Shown here: piece by piece, positions 27,078 through 35,704 of the stretch | Numbering within the stretch: the first letter of the stretch is position 1 | How the letters are laid out: every line of letters starts with the position of its first letter | Assembly (NCBI RefSeq): GCF_014145615.1 | Contig: NZ_JACIVH010000042.1 | Location: forward strand, 310,001-374,000 | Length of the DNA: 64,000 nucleotides | DNA from: Limosilactobacillus balticus | Lineage (GTDB): Bacteria > Bacillota > Bacilli > Lactobacillales > Lactobacillaceae | Reading direction: 5' to 3' | Notes under the pieces: generated by a model | Seen by the model: the letters and a program-made list of their open reading frames with translations, nothing else | Databases searched by the model: none | Told to the model about the DNA's origin: nothing | Program-made: the position numbers and the translations under genes

Positions 27078-27911
27078 ATGAGAAAAGCATTTTTAAAAAG
27101 TAGTAATGAACAATTAAAAAAATTTGCCAAGATTGTTAATGGCGATAAGCCTTTACGTAAAATTTCGGTGGATGAAAAGCTAAAGGTCGGTGTAGATTTA
27201 GGGACTTCATCAATTGTTTTAACGGTACTTGATTCTAAAGACAGAATTGTATATGGGGCATATGAATATGATCATGCAGTTCAAGATGGTATTGTAGTTA
27301 ATTTTATAGAGTCAGTTAATATTTTAAGACACTTAAAAGAAAAAACTGAGAAAGTATTAGGACGTGAACTTAAAACAGCTTGTGGTGCAATTCCGCCAAA
27401 GACAGGAGAGAAGAGTGCCAAAGTAGTTGCCAATGTTATCGAAGAAACTGGTTTGATTTGTACCGGTATTGAAGATGAACCAACAGCAGCTGCCAAGTTC
27501 TTAAGCTTATCAAATGGAACTGTTGTGGATATTGGAGGAGGAACGACCGGTATAAGTGTTTTTAGGGATAGCAAGCTAATTCATGTTGTTGATGAGGCAA
27601 CCGGTGGATTTCATATGACGCTTGTTCTTGGGGGAAGGTATAAAATAAAAAATGATGAGGCGGAGAAATTAAAGCGTAATAAGGACAAAGAATCTGAAGT
27701 ATACGCTGTTATTAAACCAGTAGTGGAGAAGATGGCAGCAATTGTTCAGAATATGGGATCTGAAATTATTGATCCAGTTATAGTTGTGGGAGGTGCGACT
27801 AACTTTACTGAATTCACAACAACTTTTAGTAAAGATTTAAAGCGTAAAGTTTATAAACCACTTTATCCTCAATTTGTAACGCCATTAGGGATTGCAATGT
27901 TTGATAATTAA
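27078..27911 (+). CDS. eutJ: EutJ-like Hsp70-type protein
   Basis: A 277-residue actin/Hsp70-fold ATPase of the EutJ family. Phosphate-1 motif VGVDLGTSSIVLTVLDSKD lies near residue 36, IEDEPTAAAKFL near 133, and the phosphate-2 motif VVDIGGGTTGISVF after it, with an adenosine-type VVGGATNF near the end. EutJ is a putative chaperone of ethanolamine microcompartment systems, but no other eut gene is visible here. It lies between pduF and pocR, so it probably helps assembly or reactivation of Pdu proteins. AGGAG precedes the ATG. Confidence 0.85.
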   Translation: MRKAFLKSSNEQLKKFAKIVNGDKPLRKISVDEKLKVGVDLGTSSIVLTVLDSKDRIVYGAYEYDHAVQDGIVVNFIESVNILRHLKEKTEKVLGRELKTACGAIPPKTGEKSAKVVANVIEETGLICTGIEDEPTAAAKFLSLSNGTVVDIGGGTTGISVFRDSKLIHVVDEATGGFHMTLVLGGRYKIKNDEAEKLKRNKDKESEVYAVIKPVVEKMAAIVQNMGSEIIDPVIVVGGATNFTEFTTTFSKDLKRKVYKPLYPQFVTPLGIAMFDN

Positions 27912-27979
27912 AATAAATAAGAGGCTGAGAAACCAACCCCTTTGTTGTTTAAGTGTAAACTGCCAAAACGCAGTCGACG

Positions 27980-28021
27980 TCTGGATTCTGGGCGTTGATT
28001 TATCAGCGTTCAGAATCCAGA
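27980..28021. repeat. Long hairpin element between eutJ and pocR
   Basis: TCTGGATTCTG (27980-27990) pairs with CAGAATCCAGA (28011-28021), with an inner GTTGAT/ATCAGC stem, giving a near-perfect hairpin of about 20 pairs. It has no U tail of its own. Together with the flanking GAGGCTGAGAAACC (from about 27921) and the GGGAGTGGGACT terminator it looks like one intergenic module of a repeated type. Confidence 0.6.
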
Positions 28022-28030
28022 GATCCTTGA

Positions 28031-28085
28031 GGGAGTGGGACTAAAAAGCTTGCTTGCGTGTTTTTTAGTCCTACTCCCTTTAATT
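28031..28085. terminator. Bidirectional terminator between eutJ and pocR
   Basis: GGGAGTGGGACTAAAAA (28031-28047) pairs with 28062-28078 (one G-T pair). T-rich ends in both directions suit these convergent genes. Confidence 0.85.
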
Positions 28086-29165
28086 TTAAATAATTTTTTC
28101 AGTATAAATCCATTGAATTACTGAACGATCAAATACATTAATTTCACTAGCTGGAATAATAGGTTGAGAACAATCTACTGTATAAACCCAGCCTGCTTTA
28201 TTACTAACATCATTCAGATCATTTATTGAATAGATATATGGATATCCATTCAAATCACGGGCCTTAAAGGAAATATCGTTTTTATTGAAAAAATCTTTTG
28301 AGATTTCGTAAACGGATTTATTTGAGCGCCATTGTAAATCTCTCGGAATAGTATAGATTTTTTTTATTGCGGAATTATATTTTCGATATTTTGATGGTGT
28401 CATTCCTACTTTTTGCTTGAAAATTTTAGTGAAGTAACTTGTCTGCGAGAAACCAACTTGATGAGCCAATTTATTAATTGGTGTATTTGAAAAAATTAAT
28501 TTTTCTTGAGCAAGTGCAATTTTTTGGAGATTTATATAGTTAATAAAATTGTCATTAAAATAATTTTTAAAGATTCGACTTAAGTATGATGGTGAGAGAT
28601 AGATCCTCTGAGAAACGTTTTCTAAAGTAAGCGATTTTTCTAAATTGGAATTAATGTATTTAAGCGCCATGGTTATATTTTTTTCAATATCACTTAGAGC
28701 ACCATCATTTCTGTTATTGAAAATAGGAGGATTAGCAATATTAGTTATTGAATCATCTTCGGAAATATTCAGAATCCCATTAAGAACTTTGATTAGTGAA
28801 CTTAGTTTAGGGGCCTCAAATGGAGTAAGAACAATTATGCGGTCATTAGAACTGTCAATAAACTTTTTGCAAGAAATTTCAATATATTTGCTACATAAAT
28901 CAATAGCATCAGATTCTATGTGTGATTCATCAAGAACGAAGAAACCACTTAAAGATGAATTTATAACTAATGGAAAAACAAAGTAATTTTTAAAATCAAG
29001 TTTTCGTAAATGTTCAAGGGAAATATTTGGGTCAAAAAGAAGGGTATTGCAGTCAACAATTGCTCCAGTAATGCTTGTGAAAATTATATTATTATTAGTT
29101 ATTTCTTGAAATGTTTTTGTTACCTTTTGAATGTCATTTAAGAATTTTGAAGAATATTCGTACAT
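28086..29165 (-). CDS. pocR: PocR-type AraC-family regulator of the pdu/cob island
   Basis: A 359-residue protein in three parts. Residues 1-130 match the position and character of the PocR sensory domain, with Cys39, Cys91 and Cys99. Residues about 165-262 are the AraC DNA-binding domain (LTLENVSQRIYLSPSYLSRIFK and HQVGFSQTSYFTKIFKQKVG). A tail of about 97 residues follows, where most AraC proteins end. In Salmonella, PocR with 1,2-propanediol activates pdu and cob. Divergence from pduA across about 250 bases supports the same role here, with glycerol or propanediol as inducer. Confidence 0.85.
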   Translation of the reverse strand: MYEYSSKFLNDIQKVTKTFQEITNNNIIFTSITGAIVDCNTLLFDPNISLEHLRKLDFKNYFVFPLVINSSLSGFFVLDESHIESDAIDLCSKYIEISCKKFIDSSNDRIIVLTPFEAPKLSSLIKVLNGILNISEDDSITNIANPPIFNNRNDGALSDIEKNITMALKYINSNLEKSLTLENVSQRIYLSPSYLSRIFKNYFNDNFINYINLQKIALAQEKLIFSNTPINKLAHQVGFSQTSYFTKIFKQKVGMTPSKYRKYNSAIKKIYTIPRDLQWRSNKSVYEISKDFFNKNDISFKARDLNGYPYIYSINDLNDVSNKAGWVYTVDCSQPIIPASEINVFDRSVIQWIYTEKII

Positions 29166-29267
29166 TTGAATTTCGCCTACTTTTTTACCATTTTTTAAGG
29201 ATTAATGCCGTTTACCTCTATATATTAGCATACATTTACACATGAAAATGCTTTCTTGTAAATTTTG

Positions 29268-29306
29268 TGATACATAATAATAAATTATTGTTCTTTTTAA
29301 GTATCA
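29268..29306. promoter_or_regulatory. Possible PocR-binding inverted repeat between pocR and pduA
   Basis: TGATAC (29268-29273) and GTATCA (29301-29306) form an inverted repeat about 80-110 bases upstream of the likely pdu start of transcription, around an AATAATAAATTATT palindrome. The placement suits an AraC-type activator. The assignment is a guess from position. Confidence 0.3.
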
Positions 29307-29342
29307 TACAATTTTTAAGATAATATATCATAAATCTCATGT

Positions 29343-29379
29343 TATAAAATTAACATGTACCGAATTGTAAGCGATTTCT
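29343..29379 (+). promoter_or_regulatory. pdu operon -10 box and cre site
   Basis: TATAAA at 29343-29348 has no good -35 box upstream, as expected for an activator-dependent promoter. TGTAAGCGATTTCT at 29366-29379 matches the cre consensus at 13 of 14 positions and would lie at about +12 to +25, a roadblock position for CcpA. AGGAGG of pduA is at 29407-29412. Confidence 0.6.
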
Positions 29380-29418
29380 AATTATCGCTATTTGTTTTTA
29401 TACTTAGGAGGCATTCTT

Positions 29419-29700
29419 ATGGGACAAGAAGCACTTGGTTTAATTGAAACCGAAGGACTTGTAGCTTCAATCGAAGCTGCTGACGCAATGGTAAAAGCTG
29501 CTAATGTTAAATTAATTGGTCAAGAAAAGATTGGTCATGGATTAGTAACAGTAATGGTTCGTGGAGATGTTGGAGCTGTTAAGGCTTCTGTTGACGCCGG
29601 AGTACAAGCTGCCGAAAATATTGGAGAAGTCGTTTCGAGTTACGTAATTCCTCGTCCTCAATCTGAAGTTGATAAGCTCTTACCACATCATGGAGAATAA
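29419..29700 (+). CDS. pduA: Microcompartment shell protein PduA
   Basis: A 93-residue single-BMC-domain protein. It has [20 protein letters not shown] at the start, [12 protein letters not shown] in the middle and [11 protein letters not shown] at the end. Such proteins form flat hexamers whose central pore passes substrate and product. The ATG at 29419 has AGGAGG upstream. PduJ (36293-36583) is a close paralogue. As the first gene of the operon it should be made in large amount; a hairpin before pduB may help keep it in excess. Confidence 0.95.
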   Translation: MGQEALGLIETEGLVASIEAADAMVKAANVKLIGQEKIGHGLVTVMVRGDVGAVKASVDAGVQAAENIGEVVSSYVIPRPQSEVDKLLPHHGE

Positions 29701-29712
29701 TTTATAAAAATT

Positions 29713-29761
29713 AAAGCCCTTATACAGACGGCTAGGTACAGGAATCTGTATTAAGAGCTTT
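29713..29761 (+). terminator. Hairpin between pduA and pduB, possible attenuator or processing site
   Basis: AAAGCCCTTATACAGA (29713-29728) pairs with 29745-29761, with one bulge and one mismatch. The following TATTGTTAAG has only a weak U stretch, so read-through is expected. It may terminate partly or stabilise the pduA message. Confidence 0.45.
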
Positions 29762-29796
29762 ATTGTTAAGAGCTTTTATAGTCAGGAGGAAAAATA

Positions 29797-30513
29797 ATGC
29801 ATGATTTTCTGAATTCTACTAGTACTGTTCCAGAGTTTGTTGGTGCTAGCGAAATTGGAGATACAATTGGAATGGTAATTCCGAGAGTTGACCAACAGCT
29901 ATTAGATAAATTACATGTTACAAAACAGTACAAGACTTTAGGTATTTTGAGTGATCGTACTGGTGCTGGCCCACAAATTATGGCAATGGATGAAGGAATT
30001 AAGGCCACTAACATGGAATGTATTGATGTTGAATGGCCACGTGATACTAAAGGTGGAGGAGGCCATGGATGTTTAATTATCATTGGTGGTGATGATCCGG
30101 CAGATGCCCGCCAAGCTATTCGGGTTGCACTTGATAATCTTCATCGTACATTTGGTGATGTTTATAACGCCAAAACAGGTCACCTTGAATTACAATTTAC
30201 AGCTCGTGCTGCAGGTGCTGCACATCTTGGATTAGGTGCAGTTGAAGGGAAAGCATTTGGTTTGATTTGTGGTTGTCCTTCCGGAATTGGCGTTGTAATG
30301 GGAGATAAGGCTTTAAAGACTGCTGGTGTTGAACCGCTTAACTTTACTTCACCAAGTCATGGTACAAGTTTCTCTAACGAAGGTTGCCTAACTATTACCG
30401 GTGACTCAGGGGCTGTTCGTCAAGCTGTTATGGCTGGACGTGAAGTAGGATTAAAGTTATTGTCACAGTTTGGTGAAGAACCAGTTAATGATTTCCCATC
30501 ATACATTAAGTAG
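29797..30513 (+). CDS. pduB: Microcompartment shell protein PduB (tandem BMC)
   Basis: A 238-residue tandem-BMC protein that forms trimers. Repeat 1 covers about residues 15-110 (DTIGMVIPRVD), and repeat 2 begins about 120 (LELQFTARAAGAAHLGLGAVEG). It contains the PDD/DD-type loop GGGGHGCLIIIGGDDPADARQA. It lacks the long N-terminal extension of Salmonella PduB, and an in-frame TAG at 29779-29781 rules out a longer product. It therefore corresponds to the short form PduB'. AGGAGG lies at correct spacing. Confidence 0.93.
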   Translation: MHDFLNSTSTVPEFVGASEIGDTIGMVIPRVDQQLLDKLHVTKQYKTLGILSDRTGAGPQIMAMDEGIKATNMECIDVEWPRDTKGGGGHGCLIIIGGDDPADARQAIRVALDNLHRTFGDVYNAKTGHLELQFTARAAGAAHLGLGAVEGKAFGLICGCPSGIGVVMGDKALKTAGVEPLNFTSPSHGTSFSNEGCLTITGDSGAVRQAVMAGREVGLKLLSQFGEEPVNDFPSYIK

Positions 30514-30537
30514 ATCTAAAAGGAGGACTACTTTATT

Positions 30538-32214
30538 ATGAAACGTCAAAAACGATTTGAAGAACTAGAAAAACGGCCAATTCATCAAGATACATTTGTT
30601 AAAGAATGGCCAGAAGAAGGTTTCGTTGCAATGATGGGCCCAAATGACCCTAAGCCTAGTGTAAAAGTTGAAAATGGCAAGATCGTAGAGATGGATGGTA
30701 AAAAGCTCGAAGATTTTGACTTGATTGACTTGTACATTGCTAAGTATGGAATCAATGTTGATAACGTTGAAAAAGTTATGAATATGGATTCTACAAAGAT
30801 TGCACGGATGCTTGTTGATCCTAATGTTTCTCGTGATGAAATTATTGAAATTACATCAGCTTTGACTCCTGCTAAGGCTGAAGAGATCATCAGTAAACTT
30901 GATTTTGGTGAAATGATTATGGCTATCAAGAAGATGCGTCCACGCCGTAAGCCTGATAACCAATGTCACGTTACCAACACTGTTGATAATCCAGTTCAAA
31001 TTGCTGCTGATGCTGCCGATGCTGCTCTTCGTGGATTCCCAGAACAAGAAACCACGACAGCTGTGGCACGTTATGCACCATTTAATGCTATTTCAATTTT
31101 AATTGGGGCACAGACAGGTCGTCCTGGTGTATTGACACAATGCTCTGTTGAAGAAGCTACTGAATTGCAATTAGGTATGCGTGGTTTTACCGCATATGCC
31201 GAAACCATTTCAGTTTACGGTACTGACCGTGTATTTACCGATGGTGACGATACTCCATGGTCTAAAGGATTCCTTGCATCATGTTATGCATCACGTGGTT
31301 TGAAGATGCGGTTTACTTCAGGTGCCGGTTCAGAAGTTTTGATGGGTTACCCAGAAGGGAAGTCAATGTTATATCTTGAAGCACGTTGTATTTTACTTAC
31401 CAAGGCTTCAGGTGTTCAAGGGCTTCAAAATGGTGCCGTAAGTTGTATTGAAATTCCAGGTGCTGTTCCTAACGGTATCCGGGAAGTTCTTGGTGAAAAC
31501 CTATTATGTATGATGTGTGATATTGAATGTGCTTCTGGTTGTGACCAAGCATACTCACACTCAGATATGCGGCGGACTGAACGGTTTATTGGTCAATTTA
31601 TTGCCGGTACTGATTACATTAACTCTGGTTACTCATCAACTCCTAACTACGATAATACATTCGCTGGTTCAAACACTGATGCAATGGACTACGACGACAT
31701 GTATGTTATGGAACGTGACTTAGGTCAATACTATGGTATTCATCCAGTTCAAGAAGAAACAATTATTAAGGCTCGTAATAAGGCTGCTAAAGCCCTTCAA
31801 GCAGTATTTGAAGATCTTGGATTACCAAAGATTACTGATGAAGAAGTAGAAGCAGCAACATATGCTAACACTCATGATGACATGCCAAAGCGTGACATGG
31901 TTGCAGATATGAAGGCTGCTCAAGATATGATGGATCGTGGAATTACTGCTATTGATATTATCAAGGCATTGTACAACCATGGATTTAAGGATGTTGCTGA
32001 AGCAATCTTGAACCTTCAAAAACAAAAAGTTGTTGGTGATTACCTTCAAACATCTTCTATTTTTGATAAAGATTGGAACATCACTTCTGCTGTTAACGAC
32101 GGAAATGATTACCAAGGACCAGGTACTGGATATCGTCTATATGAAGACAAGGAAGAATGGGATCGGATTAAAGACTTACCATTCGCCCTTGATCCAGAAC
32201 ACTTGGAACTGTAG
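30538..32214 (+). CDS. pduC: Glycerol/propanediol dehydratase, large subunit
   Basis: The 558-residue alpha subunit of the adenosylcobalamin-dependent diol/glycerol dehydratase (TIM barrel, close to the 554 residues of the Salmonella enzyme). Recognisable segments are MRPRRKPDNQCHVTNTVDNP, RGFPEQETTTAVARYAPFN and NGIREVLGENL. It converts 1,2-propanediol to propionaldehyde and glycerol to 3-hydroxypropionaldehyde, the precursor of reuterin, inside the microcompartment. It is co-transcribed with pduD and pduE, which start 17 and 12 bases after the preceding stops. Confidence 0.97.
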   Translation: MKRQKRFEELEKRPIHQDTFVKEWPEEGFVAMMGPNDPKPSVKVENGKIVEMDGKKLEDFDLIDLYIAKYGINVDNVEKVMNMDSTKIARMLVDPNVSRDEIIEITSALTPAKAEEIISKLDFGEMIMAIKKMRPRRKPDNQCHVTNTVDNPVQIAADAADAALRGFPEQETTTAVARYAPFNAISILIGAQTGRPGVLTQCSVEEATELQLGMRGFTAYAETISVYGTDRVFTDGDDTPWSKGFLASCYASRGLKMRFTSGAGSEVLMGYPEGKSMLYLEARCILLTKASGVQGLQNGAVSCIEIPGAVPNGIREVLGENLLCMMCDIECASGCDQAYSHSDMRRTERFIGQFIAGTDYINSGYSSTPNYDNTFAGSNTDAMDYDDMYVMERDLGQYYGIHPVQEETIIKARNKAAKALQAVFEDLGLPKITDEEVEAATYANTHDDMPKRDMVADMKAAQDMMDRGITAIDIIKALYNHGFKDVAEAILNLQKQKVVGDYLQTSSIFDKDWNITSAVNDGNDYQGPGTGYRLYEDKEEWDRIKDLPFALDPEHLEL

Positions 32215-32231
32215 AGAGGGGGTAATCTGTT

Positions 32232-32942
32232 ATGGCTGATATTGATGAAAACTTATTACGGAAAATCGTTAAAGAAGTTTTAAGTGAAACTAATCAAATC
32301 GATACTAAGATTGACTTTGATAAAAGTAATGACAGCACTGCAACAGCAACTCAAGAGGTTCAACAGCCAAATAGTAAAGCTGTTCCAGAAAAGAAACTTG
32401 ACTGGTTCCAACCAGTTGGAGAAGCAAAGCCTGGATATTCTAAGGATGAAGTTGTAATTGCAGTCGGACCTGCATTCGCAACAGTTCTTGATAAGACAGA
32501 GACTGGTATTCCTCATAAAGAAGTGCTTCGTCAAGTTATTGCTGGTATTGAAGAAGAAGGACTTAAGGCTCGGGTAGTTAAAGTGTACCGGAGTTCAGAT
32601 GTAGCATTCTGTGCTGTCCAGGGTGATCACCTTTCTGGTTCAGGAATTGCTATTGGTATCCAATCAAAGGGTACGACAGTTATTCACCAAAAGGATCAAG
32701 ATCCTCTTGGTAACCTCGAATTATTCCCACAAGCTCCAGTGCTTACTCCCGAAACTTATCGTGCAATTGGTAAGAATGCTGCTATGTATGCTAAAGGTGA
32801 ATCTCCAGAACCAGTTCCAGCTAAAAACGATCAACTTGCTCGTATTCACTATCAAGCTATTTCAGCAATTATGCACATTCGTGAAACTCACCAAGTTGTT
32901 GTTGGGAAGCCTGAAGAAGAAATTAAAGTTACGTTTGACTAA
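32232..32942 (+). CDS. pduD: Glycerol/propanediol dehydratase, medium subunit
   Basis: The 236-residue beta subunit. The first 20 residues ([20 protein letters not shown]) form an amphipathic helix of the encapsulation-peptide type, followed by a low-complexity Asp/Ser/Thr/Gln linker. The core begins near residue 60 with [15 protein letters not shown]. In Salmonella this N-terminus targets the whole dehydratase to the shell. The AGAGAGGGGG site is just before the ATG. Confidence 0.95.
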   Translation: MADIDENLLRKIVKEVLSETNQIDTKIDFDKSNDSTATATQEVQQPNSKAVPEKKLDWFQPVGEAKPGYSKDEVVIAVGPAFATVLDKTETGIPHKEVLRQVIAGIEEEGLKARVVKVYRSSDVAFCAVQGDHLSGSGIAIGIQSKGTTVIHQKDQDPLGNLELFPQAPVLTPETYRAIGKNAAMYAKGESPEPVPAKNDQLARIHYQAISAIMHIRETHQVVVGKPEEEIKVTFD

Positions 32943-32954
32943 GGAGGCATAATG

Positions 32955-33470
32955 ATGAGTGAAGTTGATGATTTAGTAGCAAAGATCATGGCTCAAATGG
33001 GAAATGGTTCATCTTCTGATAGTTCTACAGGTACTTCTACTACAAGTGCTGATAAAGAAATGACAGCAGATGATTATCCGCTTTATCAAAAGCATCGTGA
33101 TTTAGTAAAAACACCGAAAGGACACAATCTTAATGAAATTACTTTACAAAAAGTTGTAAATAACCAGGTTGATCCTAAAGAATTGCGTATTACACCAGAA
33201 GCCTTAAAACTTCAAGGTGAAATTGCAGCTAATGCTGGCCGTCCAGCTATTCAAAAGAATCTTCAACGAGCTGCAGAATTAACACGAGTACCTGACGAAC
33301 GTGTTCTTGAAATGTATGATGCATTGCGTCCTTTCCGTTCAACTAAGCAAGAATTATTGGATATTGCAAAGGAATTACGGGACAAGTATGACGCTAATGT
33401 TTGCGCAGCATGGTTTGAAGAAGCTGCAGATTATTATGAAAGTCGTAAGAAGCTAAAAGGCGATAACTAA
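32955..33470 (+). CDS. pduE: Glycerol/propanediol dehydratase, small subunit
   Basis: The 171-residue gamma subunit. MSEVDDLVAKIMAQMGNGSS is another encapsulation-type helix followed by a Ser/Thr-rich linker. The core starts at DYPLYQKHRDLVKTPKG and contains GRPAIQKNLQRAAELTRVPD. Of two adjacent ATGs, 32955 lies seven bases after GGAGG and is preferred over 32952. It completes the alpha2-beta2-gamma2 dehydratase. Confidence 0.95.
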   Translation: MSEVDDLVAKIMAQMGNGSSSDSSTGTSTTSADKEMTADDYPLYQKHRDLVKTPKGHNLNEITLQKVVNNQVDPKELRITPEALKLQGEIAANAGRPAIQKNLQRAAELTRVPDERVLEMYDALRPFRSTKQELLDIAKELRDKYDANVCAAWFEEAADYYESRKKLKGDN

Positions 33471-33500
33471 GCTTTTTAGTCAGAGTAGGGAGTTTTATAT

Positions 33501-35351
33501 ATGGCAACTGAAAAAGTAATTGGTGTTGATATTGGGAATTCTTCCACTGAAGTTGCATTAGCAGATGTAAGCGATAGTGGACAAGTTCACTTTATTAACT
33601 CTGGTATTGCTCCTACTACTGGGATTAAAGGTACTAAGCAGAATCTAGTTGGAATTAGAGATTCAATTACTCAAGTTCTGAATAAGTCTAATCTGACAAT
33701 CGATGATATTGATTTAATTCGAATCAATGAAGCCACACCAGTAATTGGTGATGTTGCAATGGAAACTATTACAGAAACCGTTGTAACAGAATCAACAATG
33801 ATTGGGCATAATCCTGATACACCAGGTGGTATAGGAACAGGGGCTGGGATAACAGTTCGTTTGCTTGATCTCTTAAAGAAAACTGATAAAAGCAAAAACT
33901 ATATTGTTGTAGTTCCTAAGGATATTGATTTTGAAGACGTTGCTAAACTTATCAATGCTTATGTCGCCTCTGGTTATAAAATAACAGCAGCAATTCTAAG
34001 AAACGATGATGGTGTTTTAGTTGATAATCGGTTAAATCATAAAATTCCGATTGTCGATGAAGTTGCTATGATTGACAAAGTTCCGTTAAATATGCTGGCA
34101 GCTGTAGAAGTTGCTGGCCCTGGACAAGTAATTTCACAACTTTCAAACCCATATGGCATCGCTACCTTATTTGGACTAACTCCAGAAGAGACTAAGAATA
34201 TTGTTCCGGTTTCACGGGCCCTTATTGGGAATCGATCAGCTGTTGTTATTAAAACTCCAGCTGGGGATGTTAAAGCGCGTGTAATTCCGGCAGGTAAGAT
34301 CATAATTAATGGCGATACCGGAAAAGAAGAAGTCGGAGTTTCTGAAGGTGCTGACGCTATTATGAAAAAGGTTTCTAGTTTTCGCCATATTAACAATATA
34401 ACTGGTGAGTCTGGAACCAATGTTGGAGGAATGTTGGAAAATGTTCGTCAAACAATGGCAGACCTTACGGGAAAGAAAAATAACGAGATTGCGATTCAAG
34501 ATTTACTTGCGGTTGATACTCAAGTACCGGTTGAGGTCCGAGGTGGTCTAGCTGGTGAATTTTCAAACGAGTCAGCAGTTGGAATTGCAGCGATGGTTAA
34601 GTCAGATCATCTTCAAATGGAAGTCATTGCCAAGCTTATTGAAAAAGAATTTAATACTAAGGTTGAAATTGGTGGTGCTGAAGTTGAATCTGCTATTCGC
34701 GGAGCACTTACGACACCGGGAACAGATAAACCTATTGCAATTCTTGATCTAGGAGCGGGTTCAACAGATGCTTCCATTATTAATAAAGAAGATGAGACTG
34801 TTGCAATACATTTAGCCGGTGCTGGTGATATGGTAACGATGATTATTAATTCTGAACTGGGGTTGAATGATATTCACCTTGCAGAAGATATTAAACGTTA
34901 TCCATTAGCCAAAGTAGAAAATCTTTTCCAGATCCGGCATGAAGATGGTTCTGTTCAATTTTTTGAAGATCCATTACCATCTTCGTTATTTGCAAAAGTT
35001 GTAGTAATTAAACCAGATGGATATGAGCCAGTAACAGGAAATCCAAGTATTGAAAAAATTAAGCTAGTTCGTCAGAACGCAAAGAAACGAGTCTTCGTTA
35101 CTAATGCAGTACGAGCACTTAAGTATGTTAGTCCAACAGGAAATATTCGGGATATTCCGTTTGTTGTAATTGTCGGTGGGTCAGCCTTAGATTTTGAAAT
35201 TCCACAACTTGTTACCGATGAATTAGCACACTTCAATTTAGTTGCTGGTCGTGGAAACGTTCGTGGAATTGAAGGGCCACGAAATGCCGTTGCAACTGGA
35301 TTAATTTTAAGATATGGCGAAGAAAGAAGGAAGCGTTATGAACAACGATGA
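33501..35351 (+). CDS. pduG: Diol dehydratase reactivase, large subunit
   Basis: A 616-residue protein with an Hsp70/actin-type ATPase core. VIGVDIGNSSTEVALADV lies at residues 6-23, and a second nucleotide loop, LDLGAGSTDAS, near 420. With PduH it exchanges damaged cobalamin out of inactivated dehydratase, driven by ATP. The length fits the DdrA/PduG family. It ends 14 bases inside pduH, so the two are translationally coupled. Confidence 0.95.
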   Translation: MATEKVIGVDIGNSSTEVALADVSDSGQVHFINSGIAPTTGIKGTKQNLVGIRDSITQVLNKSNLTIDDIDLIRINEATPVIGDVAMETITETVVTESTMIGHNPDTPGGIGTGAGITVRLLDLLKKTDKSKNYIVVVPKDIDFEDVAKLINAYVASGYKITAAILRNDDGVLVDNRLNHKIPIVDEVAMIDKVPLNMLAAVEVAGPGQVISQLSNPYGIATLFGLTPEETKNIVPVSRALIGNRSAVVIKTPAGDVKARVIPAGKIIINGDTGKEEVGVSEGADAIMKKVSSFRHINNITGESGTNVGGMLENVRQTMADLTGKKNNEIAIQDLLAVDTQVPVEVRGGLAGEFSNESAVGIAAMVKSDHLQMEVIAKLIEKEFNTKVEIGGAEVESAIRGALTTPGTDKPIAILDLGAGSTDASIINKEDETVAIHLAGAGDMVTMIINSELGLNDIHLAEDIKRYPLAKVENLFQIRHEDGSVQFFEDPLPSSLFAKVVVIKPDGYEPVTGNPSIEKIKLVRQNAKKRVFVTNAVRALKYVSPTGNIRDIPFVVIVGGSALDFEIPQLVTDELAHFNLVAGRGNVRGIEGPRNAVATGLILRYGEERRKRYEQR

Positions 35352-35697
35352 TTCACAACGTCCCTCGATTGTCGTCGGACTAAAAAATGGAACAACGATT
35401 CCAGATAGTGCTAAGCCACTTTTCTATGGAATTGAAGAAGAACAGATCCCAGTCTCAGTTCGCAAAATCAATATAGATGGTGCTATTGAAAGAGCATATC
35501 AATCAGCTCTTGCGTCACGACTATCTGTCGGAATTGCTTTTGAAGGAGATCATTTTATCGTTCACTATAAGAACTTGAAGGAAGAGCATCCTTTATTCGA
35601 CATGACAGTTGATGATAGAAAGCAATTACGGATTTTAGGAGCAAATGCGGCGAGATTAGTAAAAGGAATTCCTTTTAAGGAAATAGCAAACAGGTGA
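35338..35697 (+). CDS. pduH: Diol dehydratase reactivase, small subunit
   Basis: The 119-residue partner of PduG, related to the dehydratase medium subunit, which it displaces during reactivation. Recognisable segments are PSIVVGLKNG, LFYGIEEEQIPVSV and LRILGANAARLVKGIPF. The ATG at 35338 is favoured by AGAAGG and by the overlap with the end of pduG; an earlier in-frame start would lie deeper in pduG. Confidence 0.9.
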   Translation: MNNDDSQRPSIVVGLKNGTTIPDSAKPLFYGIEEEQIPVSVRKINIDGAIERAYQSALASRLSVGIAFEGDHFIVHYKNLKEEHPLFDMTVDDRKQLRILGANAARLVKGIPFKEIANR

Positions 35698-35704
35698 TTT
35701 AACT

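Noticed and set aside
29243-29256. Second cre site in the pocR-pduA gap (TGAAAATGCTTTCT)
   Set aside because: It has lost the central CG of the cre core and has a second mismatch, so it is no better than chance in AT-rich DNA.
34037-34420. Minus-strand open frame of 127 codons inside pduG
   Set aside because: It is antisense to the ATPase part of pduG and has no start signal or recognisable domain.
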